This document shows positions 16,424 to 25,207 of a stretch of 34,020 nt of DNA, in pieces. Position numbers and translations under genes: made by a program. Origin of the DNA: Levilactobacillus hammesii DSM 16381 (GTDB lineage: Bacteria > Bacillota > Bacilli > Lactobacillales > Lactobacillaceae); NCBI RefSeq assembly GCF_001434395.1, contig NZ_AZFS01000041.1:1-34020 (forward strand). Direction: 5' to 3'. Numbering within the stretch: position 1 is the first letter of the stretch; each line of letters opens with the position of its first letter. The notes beneath the pieces are model-generated. The model was not told where the DNA came from and did not search any database. It was given only the letters and a program-made list of their open reading frames with translations.

Positions 16424-19400
16424 GTGAATATGATTAAAGGCGAATGGAATTACATTCGGCATAATCGGTTGATTTTAATCTCCGTTCTTGCCATTATGTT
16501 TATTCCATTTCTCTACAGTATCTTCTTTCTGAAGTCGGTCTGGGACCCGTATGGGGAGACCGGGAGTTTACCCGTTGCGGTGGTTAACCAGGATAAGCCG
16601 GTTACCTACCAAGGGCAGAAATTAAACGTTGGGGATCAAACGATCACTAACTTGAAGAAAAACCACCAATTGGGGTGGAAGTTTGTTTCAGCCGAAACGG
16701 CGGCCGATGGGTTGAAGCACCACAAGTACTACACGGTGATTACGATTCCCAAGAACTTCTCGGCCAACGCGGCAACGGCACTGAACAAGCATCCTAAGAA
16801 GATGACGTTCACCTACAAAACCAACGGCTCTGCTAACTACATTGCTCAGGTTATGAGTGAAGTCGGGTCATCCAAGCTGGATAGCGAAATTCGGGCCAAG
16901 GTAACGAAGGCCTATGCCCAAGCCACCTTCAAGCAGATCTACGCTGTGGGTCAGGGGATGGACAAGGCCGCCAAGGGTTCCGCCAAGTTGAAGGACGGGA
17001 CGGTCACCTTAACGGATGGCCTGAACACCTACACGACTGGGGTTCACACGTTGAACAACGGGTTACAACAGATGAAGACTTCCGTAAAGCCATTGGCCAC
17101 GGGGATTCAGAAGTTGTCGAATGGTTCGCAGACGCTGCAAACCGGACTGGCGAAGTATACCAGTGGGGTTGGGCAGTACGCTAATGGGGTTAACCAGTAT
17201 ACTGGTGGTGTTGGTAAATATTCTGCTGGGGTTAATCAATATACCAGTGGGACTGGTCAATACGTCAATGGAGTTAATCAATTTACTAGTGGGGTCAGTC
17301 AGCTAAGCGCTGGTATGCCTAAATTAACTTCAGGTGCATCACAGTTGGCTAGTGGCGCTAGTGGCTTAAAGTCAGGAACATATCAGTACGTTGATGGTGT
17401 TTACACTCTTAATACTGGTGTCAAGACTTTAGGTAGCGGGTCAACATCTTTAGCTAGTGGTGTCTCTGCTTTAGCTGATGGTAGCAATAGCTTAAATTCT
17501 GGTTTGTCTACGCTAAGTTCACAATCTAGCAAATTAAACGCTGGCACTGGGTCATTGGAATCAAAGGCAACTGAGTTATCAGACAACATTGCTGCGCTGT
17601 CTAGTGCTGCTAAAAGTATTGAAGATCAGTTAGGAAATCTGAGTGGGGGAGCTACTAGCGGTGGCACTGCTGCACTTATTACGCAACTGACCACAGGCCT
17701 GTCGGAATTGAGTGGGAGTCTTGATACAATCAACACGAAGACATCTGATATCGATGCTGAAATTGCAAAGGGGCCTAGCGCAGGCATACCTCAGTCAGTA
17801 AAGGATGCAGCCAGTTCTGCGTCAACTATTGCGGATTCATTATCTTCGGCAAAAGCAGCTAGTAATAGCGCTGACGTTGATAAATACTCGGCTGATTTGA
17901 TTAGTGCAACTAAGAGTACGTACGCGTCAACAACTAGTTCTGATTCAGGTTCTTCGACAATGGATACAAGTAAAATAAAAAAAGATACTACTGACATTTC
18001 AAATGCAACATTGTCTATGGCAAACGGAATAACTAATATTCAAAATACTGTCAAATCAGCAAGTGGAAACAGTGCTTCGGGAGATACTCCTGACTTAAGC
18101 GCCACTATTAAAGAGTTAATTGCATTTACGGAAAAAGTGCAGGAACTTAATGCGGCAGTCCAAGGCAATGCTACGACTCCAGGACTAGTAGCAGGGGTTA
18201 ATGCATTAACCTCTGGCGTTAATACTTATACTTCTGGTGTTGATAAAGCATTTGCTGGTTCAACAACATTGAATAATGGTATTTCTCAATTAAACAGTCA
18301 AGTTCCTACTTTAACCGATGGAATTACAAAGATTATGGATGGAACCGCAACATTGGCCACAAAGGGGAAAGCGTTGAAGAGTGGCTCTAAGAAGGTCAGT
18401 TCTGGTGCGAGTCAACTGAACTCTGGGTTGCAAACGGCGGCCGCAGGTGTTAATAAGCTAAATGCTAATACTGGTAAGCTTAATGCTGCTGGTAGTAAGT
18501 TGAAGTCAAATGCACCGGCTTTAACTACTGCGGGCAACACCCTTAACTCCAAGACCCCACAACTCACCGCAGCCGGCAACAAGTTAACCAGCTCTTCCGC
18601 GCAACTCATGAACGGTTCTGGTCAACTGACTTCTGGTTTGAACGAGCTGAACAGCAAGGTACCTACGCTGACCAGTGGGGTTAACCAGTTGGCTGATGGC
18701 TCACAGAAGCTGGATGACAACAGTAACCAGTTGATGCAAGGGTCCAAGAAGCTCTCCGACGGGAATGGCACGTTAGCCAAGTCCTTGAAGAGTGGTGCCG
18801 ATCAGATTCAGGCACAACCATTGACCGGTAAGACGGCCGATATGTTTGCCGCACCAACGCATCTGAAGCACGAAAGCTACAGTTACGTGCCAAACTACGG
18901 GCACGCCTTAGCACCTTACGTGCTGTCCGTTGCCTTATACGTTGGGGCCTTGGTCTTCAACTTTGCCTTCCCAATTCGGAAGGTGTCACGCGAGGGCGGG
19001 ACCGCCACGGGTTGGTACTTGAGTAAGGTCTCCATTGGTGCAGTCGAAGGGCTCGCCATGGGGCTGATTGAACCCGCTTTGATGATGCTCGGTGGTTTGT
19101 CCGTCGATCACCCAGGTCAGATGATTCTGATCTCCGTATTCTTTGCCGAGGCGTCGATGTTTATCGTCATGTTCCTGTCCATGTTGCTGGATAACCCTGG
19201 TCGTTTCATCGCCATGGTTCTCCTGATGTTGCAACTTGGTGGTTCCGGTGGGACTTTCCCAATGGAAGTCACGAACCACTTCTACAACGTCGTTCACCCA
19301 TTCCTGCCAATGACTTACTCAATCCTCGGATTCCGGCAAGCCATTACGTCAGGGATGACGGGTATGGTCAGTGAAGCCCTGTGGGTCTTAGCACTCTTTA

Positions 19401-19534
19401 CCATTCTTGGTTTAGCACTGCTCTGGCCGACGATGGCTTGGTTACAGAAGAAACATCTGATGGGTGTCTCACAATTGGATGACAACCAAAAGCTACAAGC
19501 GGTTGAAGATCCCAACTCGAAGTCACATTCATAA
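16424..19534 (+). CDS. YhgE/Pip family membrane protein (phage infection protein-like)
   Basis: The product is a 1036-residue membrane protein. GTG 16424 is preferred over TTG 16415 because AAGGGAG (16408-16414) directly abuts the TTG. The N-terminus MNMIKGEWNYIRHNR leads into one membrane segment, then a very long extracytoplasmic part, and then about five membrane segments from residue 830 on (ABC-2 permease-like), the YhgE/Pip plan. Lactococcal Pip is a phage receptor, and relatives are linked to type VII secretion. The outer part carries many short L/Y-x-x-G repeats, including a near-perfect tandem block (YTSGVGQYANGVNQYTGGVG and onward). The codons change abruptly within the gene: two 60-base lines give 35 G+C at 16981 but 19 at 18001, and GC-rich usage returns near 18540. 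This suggests a swapped outer domain. Confidence 0.88.
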   Translation: MNMIKGEWNYIRHNRLILISVLAIMFIPFLYSIFFLKSVWDPYGETGSLPVAVVNQDKPVTYQGQKLNVGDQTITNLKKNHQLGWKFVSAETAADGLKHHKYYTVITIPKNFSANAATALNKHPKKMTFTYKTNGSANYIAQVMSEVGSSKLDSEIRAKVTKAYAQATFKQIYAVGQGMDKAAKGSAKLKDGTVTLTDGLNTYTTGVHTLNNGLQQMKTSVKPLATGIQKLSNGSQTLQTGLAKYTSGVGQYANGVNQYTGGVGKYSAGVNQYTSGTGQYVNGVNQFTSGVSQLSAGMPKLTSGASQLASGASGLKSGTYQYVDGVYTLNTGVKTLGSGSTSLASGVSALADGSNSLNSGLSTLSSQSSKLNAGTGSLESKATELSDNIAALSSAAKSIEDQLGNLSGGATSGGTAALITQLTTGLSELSGSLDTINTKTSDIDAEIAKGPSAGIPQSVKDAASSASTIADSLSSAKAASNSADVDKYSADLISATKSTYASTTSSDSGSSTMDTSKIKKDTTDISNATLSMANGITNIQNTVKSASGNSASGDTPDLSATIKELIAFTEKVQELNAAVQGNATTPGLVAGVNALTSGVNTYTSGVDKAFAGSTTLNNGISQLNSQVPTLTDGITKIMDGTATLATKGKALKSGSKKVSSGASQLNSGLQTAAAGVNKLNANTGKLNAAGSKLKSNAPALTTAGNTLNSKTPQLTAAGNKLTSSSAQLMNGSGQLTSGLNELNSKVPTLTSGVNQLADGSQKLDDNSNQLMQGSKKLSDGNGTLAKSLKSGADQIQAQPLTGKTADMFAAPTHLKHESYSYVPNYGHALAPYVLSVALYVGALVFNFAFPIRKVSREGGTATGWYLSKVSIGAVEGLAMGLIEPALMMLGGLSVDHPGQMILISVFFAEASMFIVMFLSMLLDNPGRFIAMVLLMLQLGGSGGTFPMEVTNHFYNVVHPFLPMTYSILGFRQAITSGMTGMVSEALWVLALFTILGLALLWPTMAWLQKKHLMGVSQLDDNQKLQAVEDPNSKSHS

Positions 19535-19548
19535 AAATTAAACGATTA

Positions 19549-19587
19549 AGAGAAATACAATTCTGAATATTGTGTTTCTCTTTTTTT
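19549..19587 (+). terminator. Intrinsic terminator of the YhgE/Pip gene
   Basis: A 13-bp stem, AGAGAAATACAAT with ATTGTGTTTCTCT (one G-U pair), has a 7-base loop and a seven-T tract. Confidence 0.85.
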
Positions 19588-19598
19588 GATCAGAAGTT

Positions 19599-19627
19599 TT
19601 GATGTTATAACGTTATGATGTTATACT
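19599..19627 (+). promoter_or_regulatory. Extended -10 promoter and repeats of the toxin-antitoxin operon
   Basis: TTGATG (19599-19604) and TATACT (19622-19627) are 17 bp apart, with the extended TGT before the -10. Two direct copies of GATGTTATA (19601-19609 and 19617-19625) and the palindrome ATAACGTTAT (19607-19616) fill the spacer, a likely binding site for the antitoxin (inference). Transcription would start near 19634, so the ATGs at 19615 and 19618 cannot be starts. Confidence 0.7.
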
Positions 19628-19656
19628 CTCAGAAAGAATTAGAGAGGGTGATCAGG

Positions 19657-19911
19657 TTGAAAAATGCATCCCTGAGTAAAGAAAGACAGGTCATTAATGT
19701 TGGTCACTCCTTGGGAATGACCATTCCTCCTGAGATGATTAAGGCACTGGGGATTACTAAAGAAACCAAGCTAGAGCTTACATTATTGGATGATGGTTTA
19801 AAAGTGACTAAGAAGAAAGACAATTTATCTTCTCAATTTGTAACCGCCATGAATGAAACGCTTGTAGAATATCATGATGCGTTAGAAGCACTCAAGAAGA
19901 GTGATGAGTAG
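19657..19911 (+). CDS. AbrB/MazE-type antitoxin
   Basis: The product is an 84-residue protein with an N-terminal AbrB/MazE swapped-hairpin domain: SKERQVINVGHSLGMTIPPEMIKALGI, then KLELTLLDDGLKVTKK. The remaining 35 residues (FVTAMNETLVEYHDALEALK) form a helix that would bind and block the toxin. The TTG 19657 start is chosen because the promoter lies over the upstream ATGs and AGAGGG is well placed; GTG 19648 is the alternative. The gene overlaps the Doc toxin by one base. DNA binding at the repeats in its promoter is expected from the family. Confidence 0.82.
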   Translation: MKNASLSKERQVINVGHSLGMTIPPEMIKALGITKETKLELTLLDDGLKVTKKKDNLSSQFVTAMNETLVEYHDALEALKKSDE

Positions 19912-20306
19912 TGAGATATTTAAAAGCTGAAGAACTGATTGCCGTCAATACAGCGGTACTAATGGGAACGGCGGAAAAGTCGCGTATTCATAATGCCAAA
20001 GGATTAGCCTCAATTATTGCATTACCACAGCAGGCTTTTTTTGATATTGAAGCCTACCCTGAGATTAATGAAAAGATAGGGATTGTCTTCATTAAGATAA
20101 TCAACTTACATCCATTTGAAGACGGAAATAAGCGAACAGCTGTGATGGCGGCAGTTATAATGGCGAAGCTAAATGGCTTTCAGATTGATTTTTCTAATCA
20201 TGAAATCGCTGAGCTTGCCCTGCGTGTTGCCAAGACCGACGAAAGCGAATTAAACTATGAGGACGTGTATGTTGCGTTTGACCAACATTTACATCAATTG
20301 GGATAG
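19911..20306 (+). CDS. doc: Doc-type toxin (Fic/Doc family)
   Basis: The product is a 131-residue Fic-fold toxin. The motif HPFEDGNKRT is at residues 67-76; the Lys after the Asn (NKR in place of the NGR of AMPylating Fic enzymes) is the mark of Doc, which in phage P1 phosphorylates EF-Tu and stops translation. The N-terminal part YLKAEELIAVN and GLASIIALPQQAFFDIEAYP are also typical. GTG 19911 overlaps the antitoxin stop, so translation is coupled. The usual Phd partner is replaced by an AbrB-type antitoxin, a pairing often seen in lactobacilli. The cassette is more AT-rich than the GNAT gene downstream. Confidence 0.87.
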   Translation: MRYLKAEELIAVNTAVLMGTAEKSRIHNAKGLASIIALPQQAFFDIEAYPEINEKIGIVFIKIINLHPFEDGNKRTAVMAAVIMAKLNGFQIDFSNHEIAELALRVAKTDESELNYEDVYVAFDQHLHQLG

Positions 20307-20316
20307 GTCATCAATT

Positions 20317-20350
20317 GTGCCGTGAAGCCACTGGTTTCACGGCACTTTTT
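20317..20350 (+). terminator. Intrinsic terminator of the toxin-antitoxin operon
   Basis: A perfect 10-bp stem, GTGCCGTGAA with TTCACGGCAC, is followed by five Ts. A TATAAT box at 20354-20359 just after it is the likely -10 of the next gene. Confidence 0.85.
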
Positions 20351-20390
20351 GCGTATAATGGGAAACAGATGAGAGAAAAGAGGAATCAGG

Positions 20391-20885
20391 ATGTCCGTAA
20401 ACTTTCGGATGGCCCAGATCAGCGATCAGGCGGCCATCATAGCGATTTATAACCAGGCGGTCGCGACTAAAGGCAGTACCGCTGATCTAACCCCCGTAAC
20501 CGTTGCTCAACGTCAGGCGTGGTTTGCGTCCTTTACGCCACAACATTTCCCCCTGTGGGTGATTGAGAGTGATGGGGCGTGTGCCGGCTTTGTGGGGTTA
20601 GAACCATACAGTGACCGCGCGGGGTACCGCAATACGGCCGAAATTGCGGTGTATTTGGACGGTCAGCACCAGGGCCAGCATCTGGGAACGCTGGCCATCG
20701 ACTGGGTCGCTGAACAAGCGCCACAGTTGGGCGTGACAACCGTCATTTCACGGATTTTTGGGCACAATCAGGCCAGTCGGCATCTTTTTGAAAAAGCCGG
20801 CTATGAGCACTGGGGGCACCTGCCTGCCATTGCGGATATGCAAGGCTTTGCGGCGGATTTAGAGGTTTATGGTCATCATTTCTAA
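20391..20885 (+). CDS. GNAT family N-acetyltransferase (phosphinothricin acetyltransferase-like)
   Basis: The product is a 164-residue GCN5-related acetyltransferase of the small phosphinothricin acetyltransferase-like group. It begins FRMAQISDQAAIIAIYNQAV, has the substrate-side GFVGLEPYSDRAGYRNTAEIAVYLD, the acetyl-CoA loop QHQGQHLGTLAIDW (the R/Q-x-x-G-x-G/H region) and the late motif HNQASRHLFEKAGY with W-G. The natural substrate is probably a small amine and cannot be told from sequence. GAGGAATCAGG precedes ATG 20391. It is monocistronic. Confidence 0.88.
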   Translation: MSVNFRMAQISDQAAIIAIYNQAVATKGSTADLTPVTVAQRQAWFASFTPQHFPLWVIESDGACAGFVGLEPYSDRAGYRNTAEIAVYLDGQHQGQHLGTLAIDWVAEQAPQLGVTTVISRIFGHNQASRHLFEKAGYEHWGHLPAIADMQGFAADLEVYGHHF

Positions 20886-20897
20886 TGCTGCGATAAG

Positions 20898-21051
20898 TTA
20901 TGAAAACTTGCCGTGATTTTTCACAAACGTTTCATAAAACCGGGGGATGTGGGGGCTCATCCTTGATAAATATTGTATATGTTATATGAAAATGACGTGA
21001 AACATGTTAAAATATCATCGTGTGGTTTTATGCATAACGGGGGAACCCGTT
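20898..21051. promoter_or_regulatory. AT-rich regulatory region before azlC
   Basis: TTATGAAAAC (20898-20907) and GTTTCATAA (20929-20937) are inverted around a smaller CGTGATTTTTCAC hairpin. ACGTGAAACATG near 21000 includes a parS right half-site. A TAAAAT box lies near 21009, and AACGGG/CCCGTT near 21036-21051 forms a short hairpin. No regulator can be assigned. Confidence 0.35.
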
Positions 21052-21094
21052 AGGTTGCTTCATATCTCAGAGTATTCGACGGAGGCAAACATTC

Positions 21095-21898
21095 TTGAAT
21101 AAACGACGGCCAAACCCCAAGCAAGTGCCGGACCCCAATGAACCCTTATGGCGGTCGACCTTGCGGGTAGCCATGCCCCTTAATTTAAGCTACATTCCAA
21201 TTGGGCTGGCTTGTGGGATTTTGCTACACGCGGCAGGGTTCAATACCTTACTGACTGGATTGGTTTCTTTGTTGATCTTTTCCGGTGGGGCACAATTTTT
21301 AATTGCCACGATGTTGACTATTAATTCCCCATTACTATCAATTGTTTTGATGCTGTTTTTCCTGGAATTACGGTATGCACTACTGAGTTCGAGTTTATCA
21401 CCATACTTAAAGGGCTCATCTAACCGCTTCCTGTTTATGTTCGCGGTTTCGTTAAACGATGAAAATTACGCCATTAACTACTTAAAATTTGCCACTGATA
21501 AAAAGTGGACGGGTAGGGAAGCTCTAATGGTGGAGCACTATTCCTTGCTATTCTGGGCAGCTAGTAACATTGTTGGGAGTCTGATCGGAAGTGCCTTGAA
21601 GATCGACCTCAGCATCGTTAATTTCGCGCTGACGGCGTTGTTCTTGTATATGATCGTGATGCAGATCAAGAACCGTCTAACCATCGTGATTTGCCTGATT
21701 TCAGGGGTACTCGCAGCGGTCTGCATGATGTTGACCAAGAGTACGTTAGGGTTGGTTATTTCGACAATTATTGCTTCACTGATTGGTTTCGGCTTGGAAG
21801 CCACGCTCCGCAAGAAGTTGCCCGACAGTCATTGGCTGTGGCGCTTGCGCAGTCCCGGTTCCAAGAAGGAAGCCGTGGAGCATTCGGATGCTAATTAG
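21095..21898 (+). CDS. azlC: AzlC family branched-chain amino acid exporter, large subunit
   Basis: The product is a 267-residue membrane protein of the AzlC family, the larger partner in an export pair for branched-chain amino acids and analogues such as 4-azaleucine. After a hydrophilic N-terminus, the family motif AMPLNLSYIPIGLACGIL starts the membrane part; FSGGAQFLIATM and LRYALLSSSLSPYLK are also typical, with about seven or eight segments. TTG 21095 has GGAGG at 21081-21085. azlD follows 17 bp later, so the two form an operon. Confidence 0.9.
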   Translation: MNKRRPNPKQVPDPNEPLWRSTLRVAMPLNLSYIPIGLACGILLHAAGFNTLLTGLVSLLIFSGGAQFLIATMLTINSPLLSIVLMLFFLELRYALLSSSLSPYLKGSSNRFLFMFAVSLNDENYAINYLKFATDKKWTGREALMVEHYSLLFWAASNIVGSLIGSALKIDLSIVNFALTALFLYMIVMQIKNRLTIVICLISGVLAAVCMMLTKSTLGLVISTIIASLIGFGLEATLRKKLPDSHWLWRLRSPGSKKEAVEHSDAN

Positions 21899-21915
21899 GA
21901 CACAGGGAGAGCTAT

Positions 21916-22263
21916 ATGAACGCAGTTAATACGTGGAACAGTACGCAACATTTTTGGCTAATTATTTTAGGCTTTATTGTGGCATTCATCCCGCGTTTCT
22001 TCCCGCTGATGTTGTTCACGAAGCGGGCGATTCCGGAATGGTTCAACGAATGGATGAAGTTCGTGCCGGTATCACTGTTTACGGCGCTAGTGGTGAAGGA
22101 TATCTTCATCGACAGTGCCAGCTACGCACTACTCTTAAACAAGTATTCAGAAATGCTTGCGGCGGTGGTCGTGATTATCGTGGCTTATCGGACGCGTTCG
22201 ATGGCCATTTCGGTAATCGTGGGCCTGATCGGCGTCTTCATCCTATCGATGTTTATGGCGTGA
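21916..22263 (+). CDS. azlD: AzlD family branched-chain amino acid exporter, small subunit
   Basis: The product is a 115-residue membrane protein with four hydrophobic segments (FWLIILGFIVAFIPRFFPL, VPVSLFTALVVKDIF, LAAVVVIIVAYRTRSM, SVIVGLIGVFILSMFM), the AzlD plan. It is the small partner of AzlC. CAGGGAGAG precedes ATG 21916. A hairpin at about 22283-22306 followed by TTTTTT ends the operon. Confidence 0.88.
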   Translation: MNAVNTWNSTQHFWLIILGFIVAFIPRFFPLMLFTKRAIPEWFNEWMKFVPVSLFTALVVKDIFIDSASYALLLNKYSEMLAAVVVIIVAYRTRSMAISVIVGLIGVFILSMFMA

Positions 22264-22343
22264 CCAAATTTATAAATTAGGGGAATCTTGCCAGTTGGTG
22301 AGGTTCTTTTTTAGTTGGAAGAGAATGTTAAAAAGTACTACAA

Positions 22344-22391
22344 AAAAGCACCACCCCACCAGGTGATCAATCCCAGTGGGGTGGTGCTTTT
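22344..22391. terminator. Bidirectional terminator between azlD and cfa
   Basis: A 16-bp perfect stem, AAAAGCACCACCCCAC (22344-22359) with GTGGGGTGGTGCTTTT (22376-22391), has A/T tracts on both sides and serves the convergent genes. Confidence 0.9.
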
Positions 22392-22426
22392 GCTTCAGAT
22401 GATCCGCGGTCACCTGAAAATTTGAA

Positions 22427-23629
22427 TTAGTCCGTTACGTCAGCGTGAGCGTGGGTATCGTCATACATGTAATCCCGCGTCATGGGTAACATCCGGGTAG
22501 AAGGGCCCTTTGAAATCAAATACTGAATCACGTCAATATTACCAGATTTGAACGATGCCGCGCAAGCTTGGAGATAAAGATCCCACATCCGCACGAACTT
22601 TTCGTCAAACATCTTGGCAACTTCTTCACGGTGTTCGTTAAAGTTCTGGTCCCAGATTTCCACCGTCTTTTGGTAGTGACGACGGAGGGGTTCCATGTCA
22701 TCGATCTGTAAGCCATTTTCGATGATATGGGTCGTGTTTTCAATCAAGCCAGGAACGTAGCCACCTGGGAAGATCCACTTGTTCAACCAGCCGTTGTTGG
22801 CGCCACCCTGTTGCCGGGTGATCCCATGAATTAAGGCAACCCCATCGTTCATGAGGTACTTTTGAACGCAGTCGAAGTATTGGCCCAAGTTCTCTTGGCC
22901 CACGTGTTCGAACATCCCCACAGAGGTGATGTAGTCCCACTGCTCGTTGCCCAGTTCACGGTAGTCTTCCAACCGGACTTCAGCGACGTCGGCCAGGCCT
23001 TCGTCTTGAATCCGTTGGTTAACGTAGTCGTATTGTTCTTGACTCAGGGTAATCCCGGTCACGTGCAGGCCGTATTCCTTGGCCGCCGTGAGCATCAGAG
23101 TTCCCCAGCCACAACCGATATCCAACAGGGTCTTGCCGGGTTGGGGGTTCAGTTTTTTAATAATGTGGTGTACCTTATTAACCTGTGCGGTATACAAATC
23201 ATCATCGGGTGATTCAAAGTAGGCACAGGAGTAAGTCATGGTGTCATCCAACCAGAGTTGATAGAAGTTATTCCCAATATCGTAGTGGTTTTGAACGTCT
23301 TCCTTACTCTCTTTTTCAGTGTGTTTTTGCTTAGGCAGGAAGTGAATAAACTTCGAGTTGTGGAAGAAACTGTCGGCATTCTCGTAAGCAGCCGTCAGCA
23401 GGTCTTCGATACTGCCGTCAATCTCGATCTTGCCATCCATGATGGCTTCCCCCAACGCGATAGAAGCGTTGCGGGAGATCTCCTTAACCGGGATGGCCTC
23501 GTGAATGGTGATGGTGACGTCAGGCGTGCCGGTGCCGTATACATCGCTGGTGCCGTCCCAATAGTTGACGCGGACAGGGATGTTGAAGGTGTGGCTCAGA
23601 AACGTTTTGTAGAAAGTTTTTTCAAGCAT
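22427..23629 (-). CDS. cfa: Cyclopropane-fatty-acyl-phospholipid synthase
   Basis: The product is a 400-residue SAM-dependent enzyme that adds a methylene group to double bonds of membrane phospholipid acyl chains, giving lactobacillic acid and acid tolerance in lactobacilli. It has the N-terminal lipid-binding part, [20 protein letters not shown], the SAM motif [11 protein letters not shown], and downstream FEHVG and GYVPG. The start ATG at 23629 is preferred over the TTG at 23656 because GGAAAGGA lies 8 bases before it and family members begin with MLEKTFYK-like sequence. TATAAT on this strand at 23682-23687 is the likely -10. It is the only - strand gene here. Confidence 0.94.
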   Translation of the reverse strand: MLEKTFYKTFLSHTFNIPVRVNYWDGTSDVYGTGTPDVTITIHEAIPVKEISRNASIALGEAIMDGKIEIDGSIEDLLTAAYENADSFFHNSKFIHFLPKQKHTEKESKEDVQNHYDIGNNFYQLWLDDTMTYSCAYFESPDDDLYTAQVNKVHHIIKKLNPQPGKTLLDIGCGWGTLMLTAAKEYGLHVTGITLSQEQYDYVNQRIQDEGLADVAEVRLEDYRELGNEQWDYITSVGMFEHVGQENLGQYFDCVQKYLMNDGVALIHGITRQQGGANNGWLNKWIFPGGYVPGLIENTTHIIENGLQIDDMEPLRRHYQKTVEIWDQNFNEHREEVAKMFDEKFVRMWDLYLQACAASFKSGNIDVIQYLISKGPSTRMLPMTRDYMYDDTHAHADVTD

Positions 23630-23797
23630 GTCATGGGTCCTTTCCGGTTCCTTCAATCAAGAAGAAACAAAATTACCATGCTATTATACGCCTATCACCC
23701 CCGGAAACGTAAGGGGAAGACTTGTGTGTAAGCGCTTAACGTTTTCTTTAACAGATTTGCCCCTGTAAAATCCACCGATTCGCTGAACAGGCATGGT

Positions 23798-23803
23798 ATA
23801 ATA
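23798..23803 (+). promoter_or_regulatory. Likely -10 box of the membrane-anchored TPR-like gene
   Basis: TATAAT stands 33 bp before the TTG start; the -35 is not clear. The 200 bp between this gene and cfa is a divergent promoter region. Confidence 0.45.
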
Positions 23804-23835
23804 AAGTCATAATTAACCAGCGGAGGTCTTTCACT

Positions 23836-24729
23836 TTGAAAAAATGGGTATGGGTCGTGGCAACAATCGTTGTGGCACTGCTGATTGGCGGTTATGCGTA
23901 TTCGAATCATCACGCAACGGCCAAAGAGTACCAAGCGGCAATGGCCAACGGGCGTACTGCTATTGAAAGTAAACATTACACACAAGCCGAGAGCTATTTC
24001 CAGAACGCTCTGAAGCGGCGTTTAAACGATAAGACGGCACAACGTTACCTGACGCAAACGCAACGGTATGTTGCGGGTGAGAATGCGTTGGAGGCCCGTC
24101 ATTTCAGCACGGCCGAGAATCACTATGTGGCCGTTAAGAATACGGGCAACGGCTCGTCCGTCCTGGTGACACGTGCCAAGGCTCGCTACAAGCAGGTCAA
24201 GGGCATCAAGGCTAACGTTAAACAATTCAAACAGATCTTAAGCAAGGCGCAGGGTGAGAACAAGGCTTTGAACTACGGGCAATCTAACACGACGTTGGAT
24301 GAACTCTTTAACAATACGAAGTTCCGTCAGAGCTATTACAAGGATCTGTATGATCAGGCATTAGCTTTACGCAAGGCTAACAACGCCGGTCAGACCAGCG
24401 AAACCAGTTCAGCAGCGTCGAGTTCGTCATCATCTGCGGATTCAAGCAGTAGCACGACGACCAGCAGTTCTAGCGCGTCCCTGACCTCTTCCGAGAAGCA
24501 GGCCGCAAAGAACTACTCCGGGAGCAATGAATACACGGTTACGCAGAGTCAAAAGGAAATCGACGGTAAGACCATCACGGCGCAACAGATTGCGGCTGCC
24601 CGCAAGACGATTGATGCCGCCGGTGGCAATGCGAGTGCCATGAGTGACCAGGATATCCGGGTCGCCATGCAACAAGCTAATAAGAAGAATATCTCCCTAT
24701 CGAAGTACACGCACCAATATTTGGAATAG
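23836..24729 (+). CDS. Membrane-anchored extracellular protein with TPR-like helices
   Basis: The product is a 297-residue protein of unknown function. Residues 1-23 (KKWVWVVATIVVALLIGGYAY) form an N-terminal membrane anchor, so the rest is outside. Residues 30-180 contain two or three TPR-like helix pairs (YQAAMANGRTAIESKHYTQA and YVAGENALEARHFSTAENHY). Residues 185-222 are a serine/threonine-rich linker, and 225-297 form a small helical domain with ITAQQIAAARKTIDAAGG. TTG 23836 has GGAGG at 23822-23826. A role as an envelope scaffold is only a guess. Confidence 0.75.
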   Translation: MKKWVWVVATIVVALLIGGYAYSNHHATAKEYQAAMANGRTAIESKHYTQAESYFQNALKRRLNDKTAQRYLTQTQRYVAGENALEARHFSTAENHYVAVKNTGNGSSVLVTRAKARYKQVKGIKANVKQFKQILSKAQGENKALNYGQSNTTLDELFNNTKFRQSYYKDLYDQALALRKANNAGQTSETSSAASSSSSSADSSSSTTTSSSSASLTSSEKQAAKNYSGSNEYTVTQSQKEIDGKTITAQQIAAARKTIDAAGGNASAMSDQDIRVAMQQANKKNISLSKYTHQYLE

Positions 24730-24743
24730 AGGTCATTAGGAAG

Positions 24744-24772
24744 GAACGCTGCTGCGGTGGCGTTCTTTTTTT
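24744..24772 (+). terminator. Intrinsic terminator of the TPR-like gene
   Basis: GAACGC pairs with GCGTTC, with a seven-T tract directly after. Confidence 0.75.
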
Positions 24773-24842
24773 AGTGGATGGATGGCGTTGATTGGCGATA
24801 GCAGAGCGGCCTCCAAGTGGCAAATCGCCTAATTTGGAAAGC

Positions 24843-24895
24843 AAACTTACCATTTTAAACGAATGAGTCCTAAAATTTGACAAGATGGTAAGTTT
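24843..24895. promoter_or_regulatory. 11-bp inverted repeat in the region before the ROK gene
   Basis: AAACTTACCAT (24843-24853) and ATGGTAAGTTT (24885-24895) are perfect inverted copies 31 bp apart, with a TTGACA inside (24877-24882). Further on, GTAAA-CGTGA-TTTAC near 25048-25062 is a second small palindrome beside TATATACT. These are candidate operator sites for the ROK regulator; the stretch holds no gene. Confidence 0.4.
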
Positions 24896-25098
24896 AGCGA
24901 ACAAATAGTTTATCCGGGCATATAATATAATTAATTGGTCTACAAGTGTTTTAGTGGCTCGGAAGTCAGTAACGACAAGGAATCCCGGCCGTGACGGCAC
25001 GAAATTCCACCAAAAACTTCACAAGTCGTTTTTCACGCTAAATTGGTAAACGTGATTTACTATATACTTAGAATCAGAAATCTACTAAGGGGGGTAGA

Positions 25099-25207
25099 GT
25101 AACGCGCCCCGTTATGGCTAGGTGAGCACCAATCTTGGGGGATGGGGCGAGACCTAAAACTGATTTGATTCCCAAATCACCACGAGGTCAGAGCGGGAGC
25201 GCGTTAC
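25099..25207 (+). other. Closed structured segment just before the ROK reading frame
   Basis: GTAACGCGC (25099-25107) pairs perfectly with GCGCGTTAC (25199-25207). Inside, GGT-GAGC-ACC, CCCC with GGGG, and GACCT with AGGTC (the last enclosing GATTTG/CAAATC) can form further stems. If the gene begins at ATG 25216 this is a folded leader; if it begins at TTG 25135 most of it is coding. Confidence 0.4.

Noticed and set aside
17140-17420. Short regular repeats that resemble a CRISPR array
   Set aside because: They are in frame and encode the repeated glycine motifs of the YhgE/Pip protein; unit length and spacers do not fit CRISPR.
21933-22280. 115-codon frame overlapping azlD on the same strand
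   Set aside because: azlD in the other frame has clear membrane segments and the family pattern; this frame does not.
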